DNA from: Thermoplasmata archaeon | GTDB lineage: Archaea; Thermoplasmatota; E2; DHVEG-1; B18-G2 | Direction of reading: 5' to 3' | Length of the DNA stretch: 15,889 nt | Assembly (NCBI GenBank): GCA_021163455.1 | Contig: JAGGWT010000062.1 | Span: 1-15,889, forward strand | Shown: in pieces, positions 1 to 8,373 of the stretch | How the letters are laid out: the number at the start of each line of letters is the position of its first letter | How positions within the stretch are numbered: position 1 is the stretch's first letter | Position numbers and translations under genes: made by a program | Notes under the pieces: generated by a model | Databases searched by the model: none | Told to the model about the DNA's origin: nothing | What the model saw: only the letters and a program-made list of their open reading frames with translations

Positions 1-414
1 ATAGACCCAAAATACAGATTTGTTTTACCTTTACACGAGCATGAAGAAAAGGAGATTTTAAGAATACTCGATACAGCGGGCTTTGAGAGAGAGTACATAA
101 GATGGGGAGAGTTCAGATTTGAGATAGATGGTAAAAAATGCAAACTACAGGCATACAAAGATAGCCCGGATGACACCAGACTATTTGTACCCTTTAGAGA
201 TAGAACCAATGGAGAGGAAACTTATGGAGCAGGGAGATACATAGACCTCCATGAAGAGACAGATAAAACCCCCGATGGAAAATGGATACTGGATTTTAAT
301 AAAGCATACAATCCGTGGTGTGCCTATAATTCAAATTACGCATGCCCATTTGTTCCACCAGAAAACTGGCTTGATGTTCCGATATATGCTGGAGAAAAGA
401 AGTTTGATGAATGA
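1..414 (+). CDS. DUF1684 family protein, C-terminal part (5' end outside window)
   Basis: Frame 1 is open from the first base to a TGA at 412-414, giving 137 residues of a gene that begins upstream of the window. The C-terminal half carries a pattern I recognise as DUF1684 (PF07920): FVPFRDRTNGEETYGAGRYI, then LDFNKAYNPWCAYNSNYACP followed by PPENWLDVPIYAGEK. The family has no established biochemical role that I can state; the conserved Asn/Tyr/Cys stretch near the end is its hallmark. A 66-codon ORF in another frame (251-451) overlaps it and is a shadow. No partner gene is visible on the left, and a promoter follows about 100 bases later, so the gene probably ends its own transcription unit. 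Family assignment is from memory of the motif. Confidence 0.8.
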   Translation: MDPKYRFVLPLHEHEEKEILRILDTAGFEREYIRWGEFRFEIDGKKCKLQAYKDSPDDTRLFVPFRDRTNGEETYGAGRYIDLHEETDKTPDGKWILDFNKAYNPWCAYNSNYACPFVPPENWLDVPIYAGEKKFDE

Positions 415-510
415 GAGATACATCATATCGCACCCCATCCCCCATCAGTAATTATCTCTGTGAGAGAATGGAGTAATCTTACACCTGAAAGATGAAATAA
501 CCCCAAAACC

Positions 511-524
511 AAAAGTTTTTAAAT
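511..524 (+). promoter_or_regulatory. Archaeal core promoter (BRE/TATA) of the surface-protein operon
   Basis: The sequence aaaagtttttaaat is a purine-rich BRE-like element running into a TATA-like box. Transcription would be expected to start about 25 bases downstream, near 540-548. That predicts a 5' leader of roughly 60-95 bases before the surface-protein gene, long compared with the near-leaderless promoters elsewhere in the window. Prediction by pattern only. Confidence 0.5.
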
Positions 525-568
525 TGATGAGATTTCTATGATAAATACCTGGCTAAGAGCATAGTATG

Positions 569-606
569 GCAATCCGCACAAGGAGGGGATCGCGGAGGGA
601 TGCATC
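569..606 (+). promoter_or_regulatory. Leader with Shine-Dalgarno motifs and small competing hairpins
   Basis: Two Shine-Dalgarno-like runs lie in the leader: aggagggg at 581-588 and ggaggg at 594/595-599. A 5-bp stem (tccgc 573-577 with gcgga 592-596) would place the first motif in its loop. An alternative stem (gca-a-tcc 569-575 with ggatgc 598-603, one bulged A) uses some of the same bases, so the two exclude each other. A 16-codon ORF (ATG 566 to TAG 616) also overlaps. The second motif is 7 bases before an ATT codon at 607 that is in frame with the surface protein. This may be a ribosome loading or control site; the stems are short and could be chance. Confidence 0.3.
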
Positions 607-636
607 ATTAGATTAGAAAGAATCCTCGCATACTGT

Positions 637-3600
637 ATGTTATTTGCCGTGCTAATATCTATCACTATATCAGTTAACGGATATCAAAATGTTGTGGAGA
701 ACACAGAGGAAATACATCTCCTCTCTCTATATGCTGAACCCACCATAATAAAAACATTCGTGAATCCTCAAAAGGCCAGATGTGGGGAAACCATAACCGT
801 CTATGCTCTGGTTTATGATACCTTCGGCATAGAGAAGGTTAATGCTGTATTTTTCCATGAGGCGGGCGCCGATACCGTGGAGATGAATTTGCTGGCAGGT
901 ACAGAAAGATTCGGTCTATGGGTGGGTAACTGGAAGGTGCATGACACTCTAGAAAAGGAGTACACTGTTAGGGTGAATGCCTTCTCATCAAGCGGATTAT
1001 CTTCATCATCTGAGGCGATATGGAAAGACCCATCCAATCACTGGTGGAACATAAACTGGAGATACAGGAAGCCAATAACCGTTGATAATCCAAGCAGTCA
1101 GGACCTCTATGAGTATCAGATTCTCATAAACTTATCTTATTCTTCCAATATGAAATCAGACTTTTCAGACCTCAGATTCACGTGGTATAATGTGACAGCA
1201 AACAGGGAAGAGGAGATACCGTACTACATAGAGAAAAAGGTCGATGGCAAGTGGGCTCTTATATGGGTAAAGGTCACAGAGATAAAAAGTTCCTCCAGTT
1301 CAACTGTATATGTATATTACGGAAATCCTGCTGCAGATTCTGCCAGCAACATATCTGCTACATTTTCATACAGCGAACCAAGAACCATAGGATATATTGT
1401 ATCGGATAAAATAGTGAGTAACGGGATCGAGATAATGAGTTTGTGTGATAACAACACCATAATCATAGGCGATTACACTTTTAATCTGGATGAACAGGAG
1501 AGAGGATCAATTCCTCCAAACAGCGTACAGATAGGAGATGCAGTCAAGGTCAAAGGTTTAGCTCAGGTAGAAGGTTCTGGTGATGTAGATGATATGATAT
1601 TTCCTGTGTCATGGGCTGGAACAAAGTTCATATACGGCGGAATGCGAGATAATGGAGACAGATTCTGTATGCTTTCCCCGTGGGGGGACGCATCTGTTAA
1701 GATTTATGATGGCGGCACCTTAGAGTGGTCAGGAACTGTTACCTCCTCAGGAGTGTGCGTTACGTGTGATATCACCTCAGGGCATGCTGCCAAAATAGTG
1801 AGCGATATACCCATCTTGGTTTGCAGATATGGAGCAGCCAACAGATACGATGCATGGGTGTTCTATCCAGCTACAACCGATTATCTTTACGGTCCTTCTG
1901 TTTCTAATGATGCATTTGTAGCAGCAGGGAGCGGAGGAGCAACCGTTAGCTATGTTGTGAGCACGGGATCTTCCAACACAAAAACCCTCGGTGCTGATTC
2001 TCAGCTGAATTTAGTCGATCTTGGACGCGGAAGTAGCGGTTCAGGTCCAGCAATTCGAATAAAGGCATCAAGTCCTGTTGGAGCTATCCAGCAGGCAGAC
2101 CATGACGGAACAGAATCTACTGTTTTCGTGCCATCGATAGAGATGGGTACGAAGTTCGGCTCTGCCATAGCTGCAGAATACATCGTCGCTGTCACCCCTT
2201 ATCCGAATACGGTATGTACCGTATATGATTCCGCGGGAAATATTGTTGAGACAAAAACAGGCGGCTCTAGAAATGATGTGAATCAAATCGCTTTCGGAAC
2301 AGGCAGCGATGCAACCTATGTATCTGGAGGATGGAAAATAGAGAGCAACAATCCAATATGGGTTTATTATGAAGCTGACGATAATGGAGATGAGACAAAT
2401 CTTCTTGGATATAAACAGATGAGGCAGTATGTGTGGCCCGAGCCAGAGTATACAGTTGGTGCGGAGGAGGTTGCAATTCCAACGAAACCTATACTTGAAG
2501 AGCCGGAAGACGATGCCTGCATATCTGATGAAACGCCAACATTCAGATGGATTGCTGGAGAAAATGCTGACAATCACACTTTACTCGTAGATAATCAGAG
2601 TGACTTTTCAAGTCCGGAGATAAATGTAACCCTTGGTTCAGATGCAACAAGTTACACTGTTCCAACTGCTAAAGCACTCTCTGAGGGAAGATGGTACTGG
2701 AAGGTGATAGCAAATAACTCCTTTGGTAAAAATGAATCAGATGTATGGAGCTTTATAGTGGACAAAACCCCGCCCCTTCCTCCAGAATTAAAATCTCCTC
2801 CAGATGGTTATGTTACCGATGATAGAGAGGTTACCTTTATATGGAATTCTACCCAAGACAATACAACAAACTCCAGTTATGTGTCAGGGATAGATCATTA
2901 TGAGATACAGATAGACGATGATCCAAACTTCGCCTCTCCTATCAGATATAAATATACATCTACTGATATCAGCATAACAAGAGAGGTGGAGGGAAGACTT
3001 TACTGGAGAGTGAGGGCATGGGATAGGGCTGGAAATGCAGGAGAGTTCTCTGAAGTCAGAAATATCACCGTATTCTCATTTACATTGTCCGCATCATCCA
3101 CCGAGGTACAGATCCAGAGAGGTTCGTCAATATCTATAAATATCTCGACATCTGTCGATTTTGGTGAACCTGAGGAGATAAGCCTGAACTACTCCTGGAT
3201 TGGAGCAGTTACACCCTCTCAGGTCAGCATTTCTTTCAGTCCACAGACCATCAATGGATCATCAAACTCGTCCACGCTCACTATAACGAGCGAAAGCGCC
3301 GCCTCCACAGGTAGCTTCACGTGCAGAATCACAGCAACCAGCGCATCCGGAATAAAGAGATATCTCGATATAGAGATAACGGTCTATGCGATGCTTTTCT
3401 CACTCTACTGTTATCCTCAGGAAGTTACTTTAACGAGGAGTGACAGCGAGGAAATCACCCTTTCCGTGGAGTTCGACCAGGGTGCGCTGGATACGGTAGC
3501 TCTATCTGGAGGATGGGAGGGAGAATCACCGGAAGGTGTAACCGTCAGAATCCTCACACCGAGCGGTACACCACCCTATCAATCAACAATCATCGTAACA

Positions 3601-4926
3601 ACATCAGACAGTGCTGAAAAGGGAACTTTTGTCTACAGGATCACCGGTGAAGGATCAGGTCTTGAGAGAATCATTGATATCCGCATAAACGTGCTGACAG
3701 ACCTATCTCTTGAGGTAACAACGGATAAGGAAACTTATGAGAAGGGTGACAGAATAAAGATATATGGAAGTGTAAAGGACCCATTTGGAGATGCTGTTGG
3801 TGAAGGCAGTGTGAAGATAAGTATATTCGATGGAGAGCAGAAACACGATATCTCTGCATCGATCTCAGATGGAACCTTCAGCGCCAGTTACTACATAACC
3901 TTCGATAGGCCGGAGGGCGAGTGGCGCATCTCTGTGACTGCGAAAGATGATAAAGGAGATACCACGCCTCATCCTCAGAACCTCACCATATCGGTGAAAT
4001 CTCCGGAAACGTGCGAATTTCTTTCAATAAGCGTTGTAAATCCCTCATACGGGCAGATTTTCAGGAGAGGCGAAACAGTGACATTCACAGCAATCGTTAC
4101 AGATGATGGTAGAAAGGTCAGCGGCGCCGCAGTGAGAGGGTATCTGCCAGATGGTGATATCATTGTTTTCTCTGAAGGTGAACCTGGGTTTTATACCTCA
4201 AGCTACAAACTGAGATACGATTGTAAATTCGAAAACTGGACCGTTTACATAGAGGGTATAAAAGATACAGATGGTGTTCTCAAAAGCGGATTTGCGTGGG
4301 TAACATTCAGGGTATTGCCCGCTAAACCCATCTATCAGATAATAAATCAACTTCCCAGAAAGGTTGAAGCAGGTGAGGAAGTTGAAATTGAGATAAAAGC
4401 TCTGTATCCTGATGGTACACCTATAGAGGATGGAGTGATAAAGGCAACTGCACAGGATGGTGAAGAAATTGTGTTCAATCCCATTGGTTCAGGAATATAC
4501 GTGGCGAGTTTCACACCAGAAGAGGGAGGAACAGATTGGCTCATCAACGTGACAATATCAGATTCTTATGGTAACGTTGCCTCCCTCAGTCTCGGTAAAA
4601 TCAACGTTACAACCCCAAGTGTATCAACATACGCTATCAGATACTGGTGGGCAACCCTTGCTTTATCATCTCTCACAGCCATTGCCGTGGGCGCATTTAC
4701 ACACAGAAGACTCCTGTTTATCAGATTGAAAAAATACAGAAAGGATATACAAAACTTGGAGAGGCAGAAAAGAATAGCTGCCGAGAGGTATTTCCTGAAA
4801 GGTGAGATAACCAGGGAGGCGTACGATAAAATCATACAGGAATGTGAGAGCAGGATAGCCGAACTTTCAAAGAAATGTGGCATTCTGGAAAAGGAAATCA
4901 GAAAGTTGAGGAGGGTGAAATCTTGA
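637..4926 (+). CDS. Large surface protein: DUF2341, fourfold repeat head, Ig/FN3 stalk, C-terminal membrane anchor
   Basis: This 1429-residue protein is exported and anchored by its C-terminus. In order: hydrophobic N-terminus (2-13), Ig-like segment (about 30-125), DUF2341 (about 136-240, with HWWNINWRYRKPITVDN), a four-unit repeat (about 255-592), two FN3-like domains (about 612-708 and 712-812, with TPTFRW and WYWKV/LYWRVRAWD motifs), two related Ig-like units (813-916 and 917-1020), three further beta-sandwich domains (1021-1120, 1123-1227, 1229-1325), one membrane span (about 1335-1354) and a basic, coiled-coil cytoplasmic tail (1360-1429). The many Asn-X-Ser/Thr sites fit an N-glycosylated archaeal surface protein. 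The tail motif FLKGEITREAYDKII resembles a SHOCT-type helical hairpin. The ATG at 637 lacks a Shine-Dalgarno and gives a signal sequence without positive charge. The frame is open upstream to 565, and an ATT at 607 has a well-placed ggaggg, so translation may begin earlier. Probable adhesin or cell-surface receptor; ligand unknown. Confidence 0.85.
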   Translation: MLFAVLISITISVNGYQNVVENTEEIHLLSLYAEPTIIKTFVNPQKARCGETITVYALVYDTFGIEKVNAVFFHEAGADTVEMNLLAGTERFGLWVGNWKVHDTLEKEYTVRVNAFSSSGLSSSSEAIWKDPSNHWWNINWRYRKPITVDNPSSQDLYEYQILINLSYSSNMKSDFSDLRFTWYNVTANREEEIPYYIEKKVDGKWALIWVKVTEIKSSSSSTVYVYYGNPAADSASNISATFSYSEPRTIGYIVSDKIVSNGIEIMSLCDNNTIIIGDYTFNLDEQERGSIPPNSVQIGDAVKVKGLAQVEGSGDVDDMIFPVSWAGTKFIYGGMRDNGDRFCMLSPWGDASVKIYDGGTLEWSGTVTSSGVCVTCDITSGHAAKIVSDIPILVCRYGAANRYDAWVFYPATTDYLYGPSVSNDAFVAAGSGGATVSYVVSTGSSNTKTLGADSQLNLVDLGRGSSGSGPAIRIKASSPVGAIQQADHDGTESTVFVPSIEMGTKFGSAIAAEYIVAVTPYPNTVCTVYDSAGNIVETKTGGSRNDVNQIAFGTGSDATYVSGGWKIESNNPIWVYYEADDNGDETNLLGYKQMRQYVWPEPEYTVGAEEVAIPTKPILEEPEDDACISDETPTFRWIAGENADNHTLLVDNQSDFSSPEINVTLGSDATSYTVPTAKALSEGRWYWKVIANNSFGKNESDVWSFIVDKTPPLPPELKSPPDGYVTDDREVTFIWNSTQDNTTNSSYVSGIDHYEIQIDDDPNFASPIRYKYTSTDISITREVEGRLYWRVRAWDRAGNAGEFSEVRNITVFSFTLSASSTEVQIQRGSSISINISTSVDFGEPEEISLNYSWIGAVTPSQVSISFSPQTINGSSNSSTLTITSESAASTGSFTCRITATSASGIKRYLDIEITVYAMLFSLYCYPQEVTLTRSDSEEITLSVEFDQGALDTVALSGGWEGESPEGVTVRILTPSGTPPYQSTIIVTTSDSAEKGTFVYRITGEGSGLERIIDIRINVLTDLSLEVTTDKETYEKGDRIKIYGSVKDPFGDAVGEGSVKISIFDGEQKHDISASISDGTFSASYYITFDRPEGEWRISVTAKDDKGDTTPHPQNLTISVKSPETCEFLSISVVNPSYGQIFRRGETVTFTAIVTDDGRKVSGAAVRGYLPDGDIIVFSEGEPGFYTSSYKLRYDCKFENWTVYIEGIKDTDGVLKSGFAWVTFRVLPAKPIYQIINQLPRKVEAGEEVEIEIKALYPDGTPIEDGVIKATAQDGEEIVFNPIGSGIYVASFTPEEGGTDWLINVTISDSYGNVASLSLGKINVTTPSVSTYAIRYWWATLALSSLTAIAVGAFTHRRLLFIRLKKYRKDIQNLERQKRIAAERYFLKGEITREAYDKIIQECESRIAELSKKCGILEKEIRKLRRVKS
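4910..4917 (+). promoter_or_regulatory. Shine-Dalgarno selecting a TTG start
   Basis: GGAGGGTG lies inside the last codons of the preceding gene. Its GGAGG core ends 8 bases before a TTG at 4923. That TTG overlaps the TGA stop (4924-4926) of the upstream gene, a typical translational-coupling arrangement, and is preferred over the first ATG of the frame at 4875. Confidence 0.7.
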
Positions 4927-6533
4927 AAAAGTTTCTCGTAATAGTTGTTATCCTCATTTGTGCATCGATATCTGTGGATATACTTATCGAATCACTGGGT
5001 GAGACTCTCCCTTCTTCTGCATCATCCATCGAAGAAAAAACGCTGTTTGTTGTACTTGGAGAGGGTGTGGTGACAAATCTGACGATAAATATGACCGGTG
5101 AGACAGGCAATATCTCTCTTGAAGGAGAATGGATAGATGGACCTGCGAAAGTTGAGTGCGCCATTGAACCCTTACAGGCTCTTCCTCCATTCACTGCAAA
5201 ACTTACCTTTGCCCCATTCGATAAAATCGGATACTATCTCTATCGTGTAAAAGCAGAGGGAAAAAACACAACAGCATACTATGACATCAGCATCATCGTT
5301 ACTGATATCGGAATAAGCATATCCACAGATGAGGAAAATTACACGAAAGGCGAAGAGATGAGCATATCTGGCAGAATAACATCTGTTTATGGAAGTGCTG
5401 TAAAATCGGCAAATCTCACGATAAGTTGCGGGGAGTGGAAGAGATTTACCACACTTCATGTTAATAATGGAAGTTTTGTTTACAACTACAGCATATCGTT
5501 TGGCGATCCTGAAGGAATGTGGAAGGTGGAGGTCAGCACTGTAGATTCTGTCGGAAATACAGTGTATAAAGATATATTTGTGAACGTCTCTCTCCCGGAA
5601 AACAGCGTGAGATACAAAGTTATTTTCCTGTCGCCGCCAAAGGGAGCAGTCTATCAGAGAGGAGCCACTTTTAATGTCTCCGTACTGGTTATGAGTGGAG
5701 ATACAGGTGTTACAAGTCTGTTAACAACATGTACACTTCCGTCGATGGAGAAGATAAATCTCACTGAAATCGGTGATGGGTATTACAGAGGAGAGATAAA
5801 GATACCTTGGGACGCAGAAGAGGGTACCTGGTATTTATCTGTGGAAAGCATAAACACAGAAAATGGTTTTGCAGGCGGATCATCTTCTTACATTTCTGTC
5901 AAATCTGCACCTCTTGAAATAGAGATTCTCAAACCCGCATCAAACAGTATCAAATACGCAGAAAAGGTGGAGTTTGAAGTGAAGGTCACCTATCTCAGCG
6001 GAGAGCCTGTAACCGATGCAGTGGTGAGAGCATCTCTATCCGATGAAGAGATAAACTTCACCAACTCGGGTAACGGAACATACACCGCTGTATATTCTCC
6101 TGACAGGAACACAAATTACATGCTTCTTTCCATCACAGCAGTTGATAGATATAATAATTCGGGCTATCTTAGTCGAGTATTCTATCTCAGTTACAGATCA
6201 TCCATCCCCCTGGATATCAAAATGATTGCAATAATACTCATGGCAATGGGGGCGCTTGGCGCAGTCTTTTATCGTACAAAAAGGACAATGTTTGCTAAGC
6301 ATCTCGAGGATGTAAAAAGAGAACTTGATGAGATAAGGAGATTGCAAAGAGAAGCAGTTATCAAATATTACAGAGAGGGAACAATATCGAGAAAAACATA
6401 TGATATGCTCATGCAGGAATATGCCAAGGCATATGGTGAATTAATGGACAGATATGGCGAACTTCTGGCAAAGATGGAGAGAAACAAATTCAAATGGAGG
6501 AAATTAAAAAGAAAGTTTAAAACACCATCTTGA
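4923..6533 (+). CDS. Second surface protein: headless paralogue with the same stalk, membrane span and cytoplasmic tail
   Basis: From the TTG at 4923 the product is 536 residues: a clear signal sequence (KKFLVIVVILICASISVDIL), four beta-sandwich domains (about 30-126, 127-222, 228-327, 330-424), a membrane span (about 431-450) and a 85-residue charged coiled-coil tail. Each domain matches the corresponding domain of the upstream protein: for example TTDKETYEKGDRIKIYGSV against STDEENYTKGEEMSISGRI, FDRPEGEW against FGDPEGMW, and SGIYVASFTPEEG against NGTYTAVYSPDRN. The tail motif YYREGTISRKTYDMLMQEY mirrors YFLKGEITREAYDKIIQEC. It lacks the DUF2341 and repeat head. Start overlap with the upstream stop implies co-translation, so the two proteins may form one complex; that is inference. 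The 3' end overlaps the convergent ATPase gene by 17 bases. I do not recognise a named family. Confidence 0.85.
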   Translation: MKKFLVIVVILICASISVDILIESLGETLPSSASSIEEKTLFVVLGEGVVTNLTINMTGETGNISLEGEWIDGPAKVECAIEPLQALPPFTAKLTFAPFDKIGYYLYRVKAEGKNTTAYYDISIIVTDIGISISTDEENYTKGEEMSISGRITSVYGSAVKSANLTISCGEWKRFTTLHVNNGSFVYNYSISFGDPEGMWKVEVSTVDSVGNTVYKDIFVNVSLPENSVRYKVIFLSPPKGAVYQRGATFNVSVLVMSGDTGVTSLLTTCTLPSMEKINLTEIGDGYYRGEIKIPWDAEEGTWYLSVESINTENGFAGGSSSYISVKSAPLEIEILKPASNSIKYAEKVEFEVKVTYLSGEPVTDAVVRASLSDEEINFTNSGNGTYTAVYSPDRNTNYMLLSITAVDRYNNSGYLSRVFYLSYRSSIPLDIKMIAIILMAMGALGAVFYRTKRTMFAKHLEDVKRELDEIRRLQREAVIKYYREGTISRKTYDMLMQEYAKAYGELMDRYGELLAKMERNKFKWRKLKRKFKTPS

Positions 6534-7572
6534 GAGGAGGAGCATCTGGATAGACGACAATGCCTTTGTCTGTTATCTCCATGGGTACAATTTTTCTGAC
6601 GTGCGATGTTCCTCTGAGCTTGTATATCTCAACTCCTCTTACTCTCTCGACGTGACCCGGAAAGTTGTAGAAAACGATTATTCCATCAGCCAGAAACTCT
6701 TCCACCCCGGTTACCGAGAATCTCCTTGGAGCATCGAGAGATTCTGATATTATGAAGGTTGTTAGATTCAGCCTTTCAAAATATCTGAACAACTGCTCTA
6801 TGTAAATCCTGTACTGTCTTCTCGTTCCTGAGAAAGCGGTCTCAACAGCGGATATGGAATCGAGAATGAGCATGTAGGGGTCAAAACCCTTTGGTATGAA
6901 ATCTAGAACCATATCAACCTTTATTGGTAATGTACCGCTTGCTTCTTCAAGCAAAGCTTCCACTGATCTCGCTAACTGTATGGGCTGTAACCTCTTGAGT
7001 GAAATCTTACCATTATCGTTTGCCTTCAGATGTATCTCATGCTCCGTTCTACCTATCTCCTTAATATTGAAACCAAAAGAGAGCATGTGGTCCTTCAATC
7101 TCTCGGGTCTCTCTTCCATGGATAGATATACGCAATCTTTTCCTCCAGATGCTATGTTGTAGATGGTGTGCAGGCAGAATAGGGTTTTTCCACTGCCGGG
7201 GCCGCCGGCTATTATTATGTTTGAACCTTCAGGTATACCATTGTCTATCATCTCATCAAAACCTGGAACTCCAGTTCGAACCCATCCCTTTTTTTCTTTC
7301 TTGATTCTTTTCATGTAAGCCGGCTCAAAAATAGCTCCGGAAACCAGACCTTCTGTGGATTCCTCCTCTGCACTCGATTCATCATGTAATCCCTTTTCGA
7401 CTTCTGAAATTGGCGTTCCAGCGACGGCGGCGTATGTGTTCATGGATGAGAAATCAACCGTATTATCTCTATTCTCTTTTATGACCCTATCTATAAACTC
7501 ATCTATTGGTTCCTCTCTCTTGAAAATACCACTAACATTTGCCAGTAGACCTAATTTCTCTATGCATCCCAT
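6517..7572 (-). CDS. Single-domain KaiC/RadA-like RecA-fold ATPase
   Basis: The 351-residue protein has a RecA/KaiC core: TGVPGFDEMIDNGIPEGSN leading to Walker A AGGPGSGKT (122-130), the KaiC-type acidic pair SMEERPERL (E153/E154), Walker B YMLILDS (D238), and the C-terminal strand pattern YKLRGTSHVRKIVPMEITDK. Many archaeal relatives act as signalling or assembly ATPases; no target can be named here. The first 95 residues form an acidic, low-similarity N-terminal region containing a Glu/Ser-rich linker (about 63-75). There is one KaiC domain only, unlike the double-domain clock protein. The ATG at 7572 is the first possible start: a TGA lies two codons upstream. A TATA box about 30 bases upstream predicts a transcript with almost no leader. 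Its 3' end overlaps the second surface-protein gene by 17 bases on the opposite strand. Confidence 0.85.
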   Translation of the reverse strand: MGCIEKLGLLANVSGIFKREEPIDEFIDRVIKENRDNTVDFSSMNTYAAVAGTPISEVEKGLHDESSAEEESTEGLVSGAIFEPAYMKRIKKEKKGWVRTGVPGFDEMIDNGIPEGSNIIIAGGPGSGKTLFCLHTIYNIASGGKDCVYLSMEERPERLKDHMLSFGFNIKEIGRTEHEIHLKANDNGKISLKRLQPIQLARSVEALLEEASGTLPIKVDMVLDFIPKGFDPYMLILDSISAVETAFSGTRRQYRIYIEQLFRYFERLNLTTFIISESLDAPRRFSVTGVEEFLADGIIVFYNFPGHVERVRGVEIYKLRGTSHVRKIVPMEITDKGIVVYPDAPPLKMVF

Positions 7573-7596
7573 CCATCAATTTCATAAGCATATTTG

Positions 7597-7607
7597 ATTT
7601 ATAAAAT
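7597..7607 (-). promoter_or_regulatory. TATA-like box for the KaiC-like ATPase gene
   Basis: On the minus strand the sequence reads attttataaat, centred about 30 bases before the ATG at 7572. Transcription would start at or just before the start codon, a leaderless arrangement, so the ATPase is probably transcribed separately from the methyltransferase gene behind it. Confidence 0.5.
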
Positions 7608-7670
7608 TTTACATCGATGTGACAAGGTTATCTCAATTTTCTTGAGAGAAACATCGGCATATACAGAATC

Positions 7671-8369
7671 TTATGAGTCCGCTTCTTTTTTACAAACTAT
7701 TATTTCTACAGGGAACGGGAAGAAATTTGTCCTTGTAATCTTTGACTTCGTTATCCGAAAACCAGCATTCGCGACCTCCTCAGATAGCCTTATTGGTCTG
7801 CTGGACGGTCTGTATCCAAGAATCGTTGGCCATAGAGGATACATCATTTCATAGATCAATCTCCATGACCTGAGTAAGCCTTCACCCTTCTTTGTCATCG
7901 AAACAAAAATCGCTCTTCCTCCGGGTTTAAGCACTCTCTTTGCTTCTTCAAGTGCCACCTTGATCTGATTCTTCGGTAGAAGATCCAGGATAAAGCTGCC
8001 TATAACAACATCAAAAGAGTTATCTTTTATTGGCATAGAGAGTACATCTCCGAGTATGAGCTGAGTCCTATCCAGATTACCGTTTCTCTCGAGATTCTCC
8101 ATACTGACCTTACACATACCCTCTGAGAAATCAATACCATAAACGACCGTATTTGTCCTCTCTACGATTTTATTAAGAAGCCATCCGGTTCCAAAAGCCA
8201 AATCCAAAACCTTCTCATCCTCTCTTATGTCAGCAATTTCAAGCACCTCGGTGTTGGGTCTGATTTCAAAAACACCCATTATCAGATGATAGTATCTGCT
8301 GGATACGTCATACTTCCCTTTGTAACCAGATTTTGGATATATCACATCCTGAACATCTTCAAACAACAT
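7671..8369 (-). CDS. Class I SAM-dependent methyltransferase (UbiE/MenG-like)
   Basis: The 232-residue product has a Rossmann methyltransferase fold: motif I VLDLAFGTG (54-62), the acidic post-I strand VVYGIDFSEGM (about 76-85), GDVLSMPIKDNSFDVVIGSF (108-126) and RVLKPGGRAIFVS (145-157). A 30-residue N-terminal stretch (YPKSGYKGKYDVSSRYYHLI) resembles the quinone/lipid methyltransferase group, but the substrate cannot be read from the sequence. I chose the ATG at 8369 because GAGAGG lies 8 bases upstream; a GTG at 8402 would add 11 residues without a ribosome site. Two overlapping small ORFs precede it on the same strand, the second ending 4 bases before this start. Distance and a separate promoter argue against co-transcription with the ATPase gene downstream. 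Confidence 0.85.
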   Translation of the reverse strand: MLFEDVQDVIYPKSGYKGKYDVSSRYYHLIMGVFEIRPNTEVLEIADIREDEKVLDLAFGTGWLLNKIVERTNTVVYGIDFSEGMCKVSMENLERNGNLDRTQLILGDVLSMPIKDNSFDVVIGSFILDLLPKNQIKVALEEAKRVLKPGGRAIFVSMTKKGEGLLRSWRLIYEMMYPLWPTILGYRPSSRPIRLSEEVANAGFRITKSKITRTNFFPFPVEIIVCKKEADS

Positions 8370-8373
8370 CTTC

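Noticed and set aside
251..451. 66-codon plus-strand ORF
   Set aside because: It overlaps the DUF1684 coding frame (1-414), which has recognisable family motifs; the other frame has none.
2068..2577. 169-codon minus-strand ORF inside the large surface-protein gene
   Set aside because: No recognisable domain, no promoter or ribosome site, and the opposite strand is clearly coding with repeated beta-domain motifs.
637..6533. Repeat-rich surface genes considered as phage tail-fibre or mobile-element cargo
   Set aside because: Both have membrane anchors and cytoplasmic tails, and there is no integrase, terminase, capsid or att-like repeat in the window.
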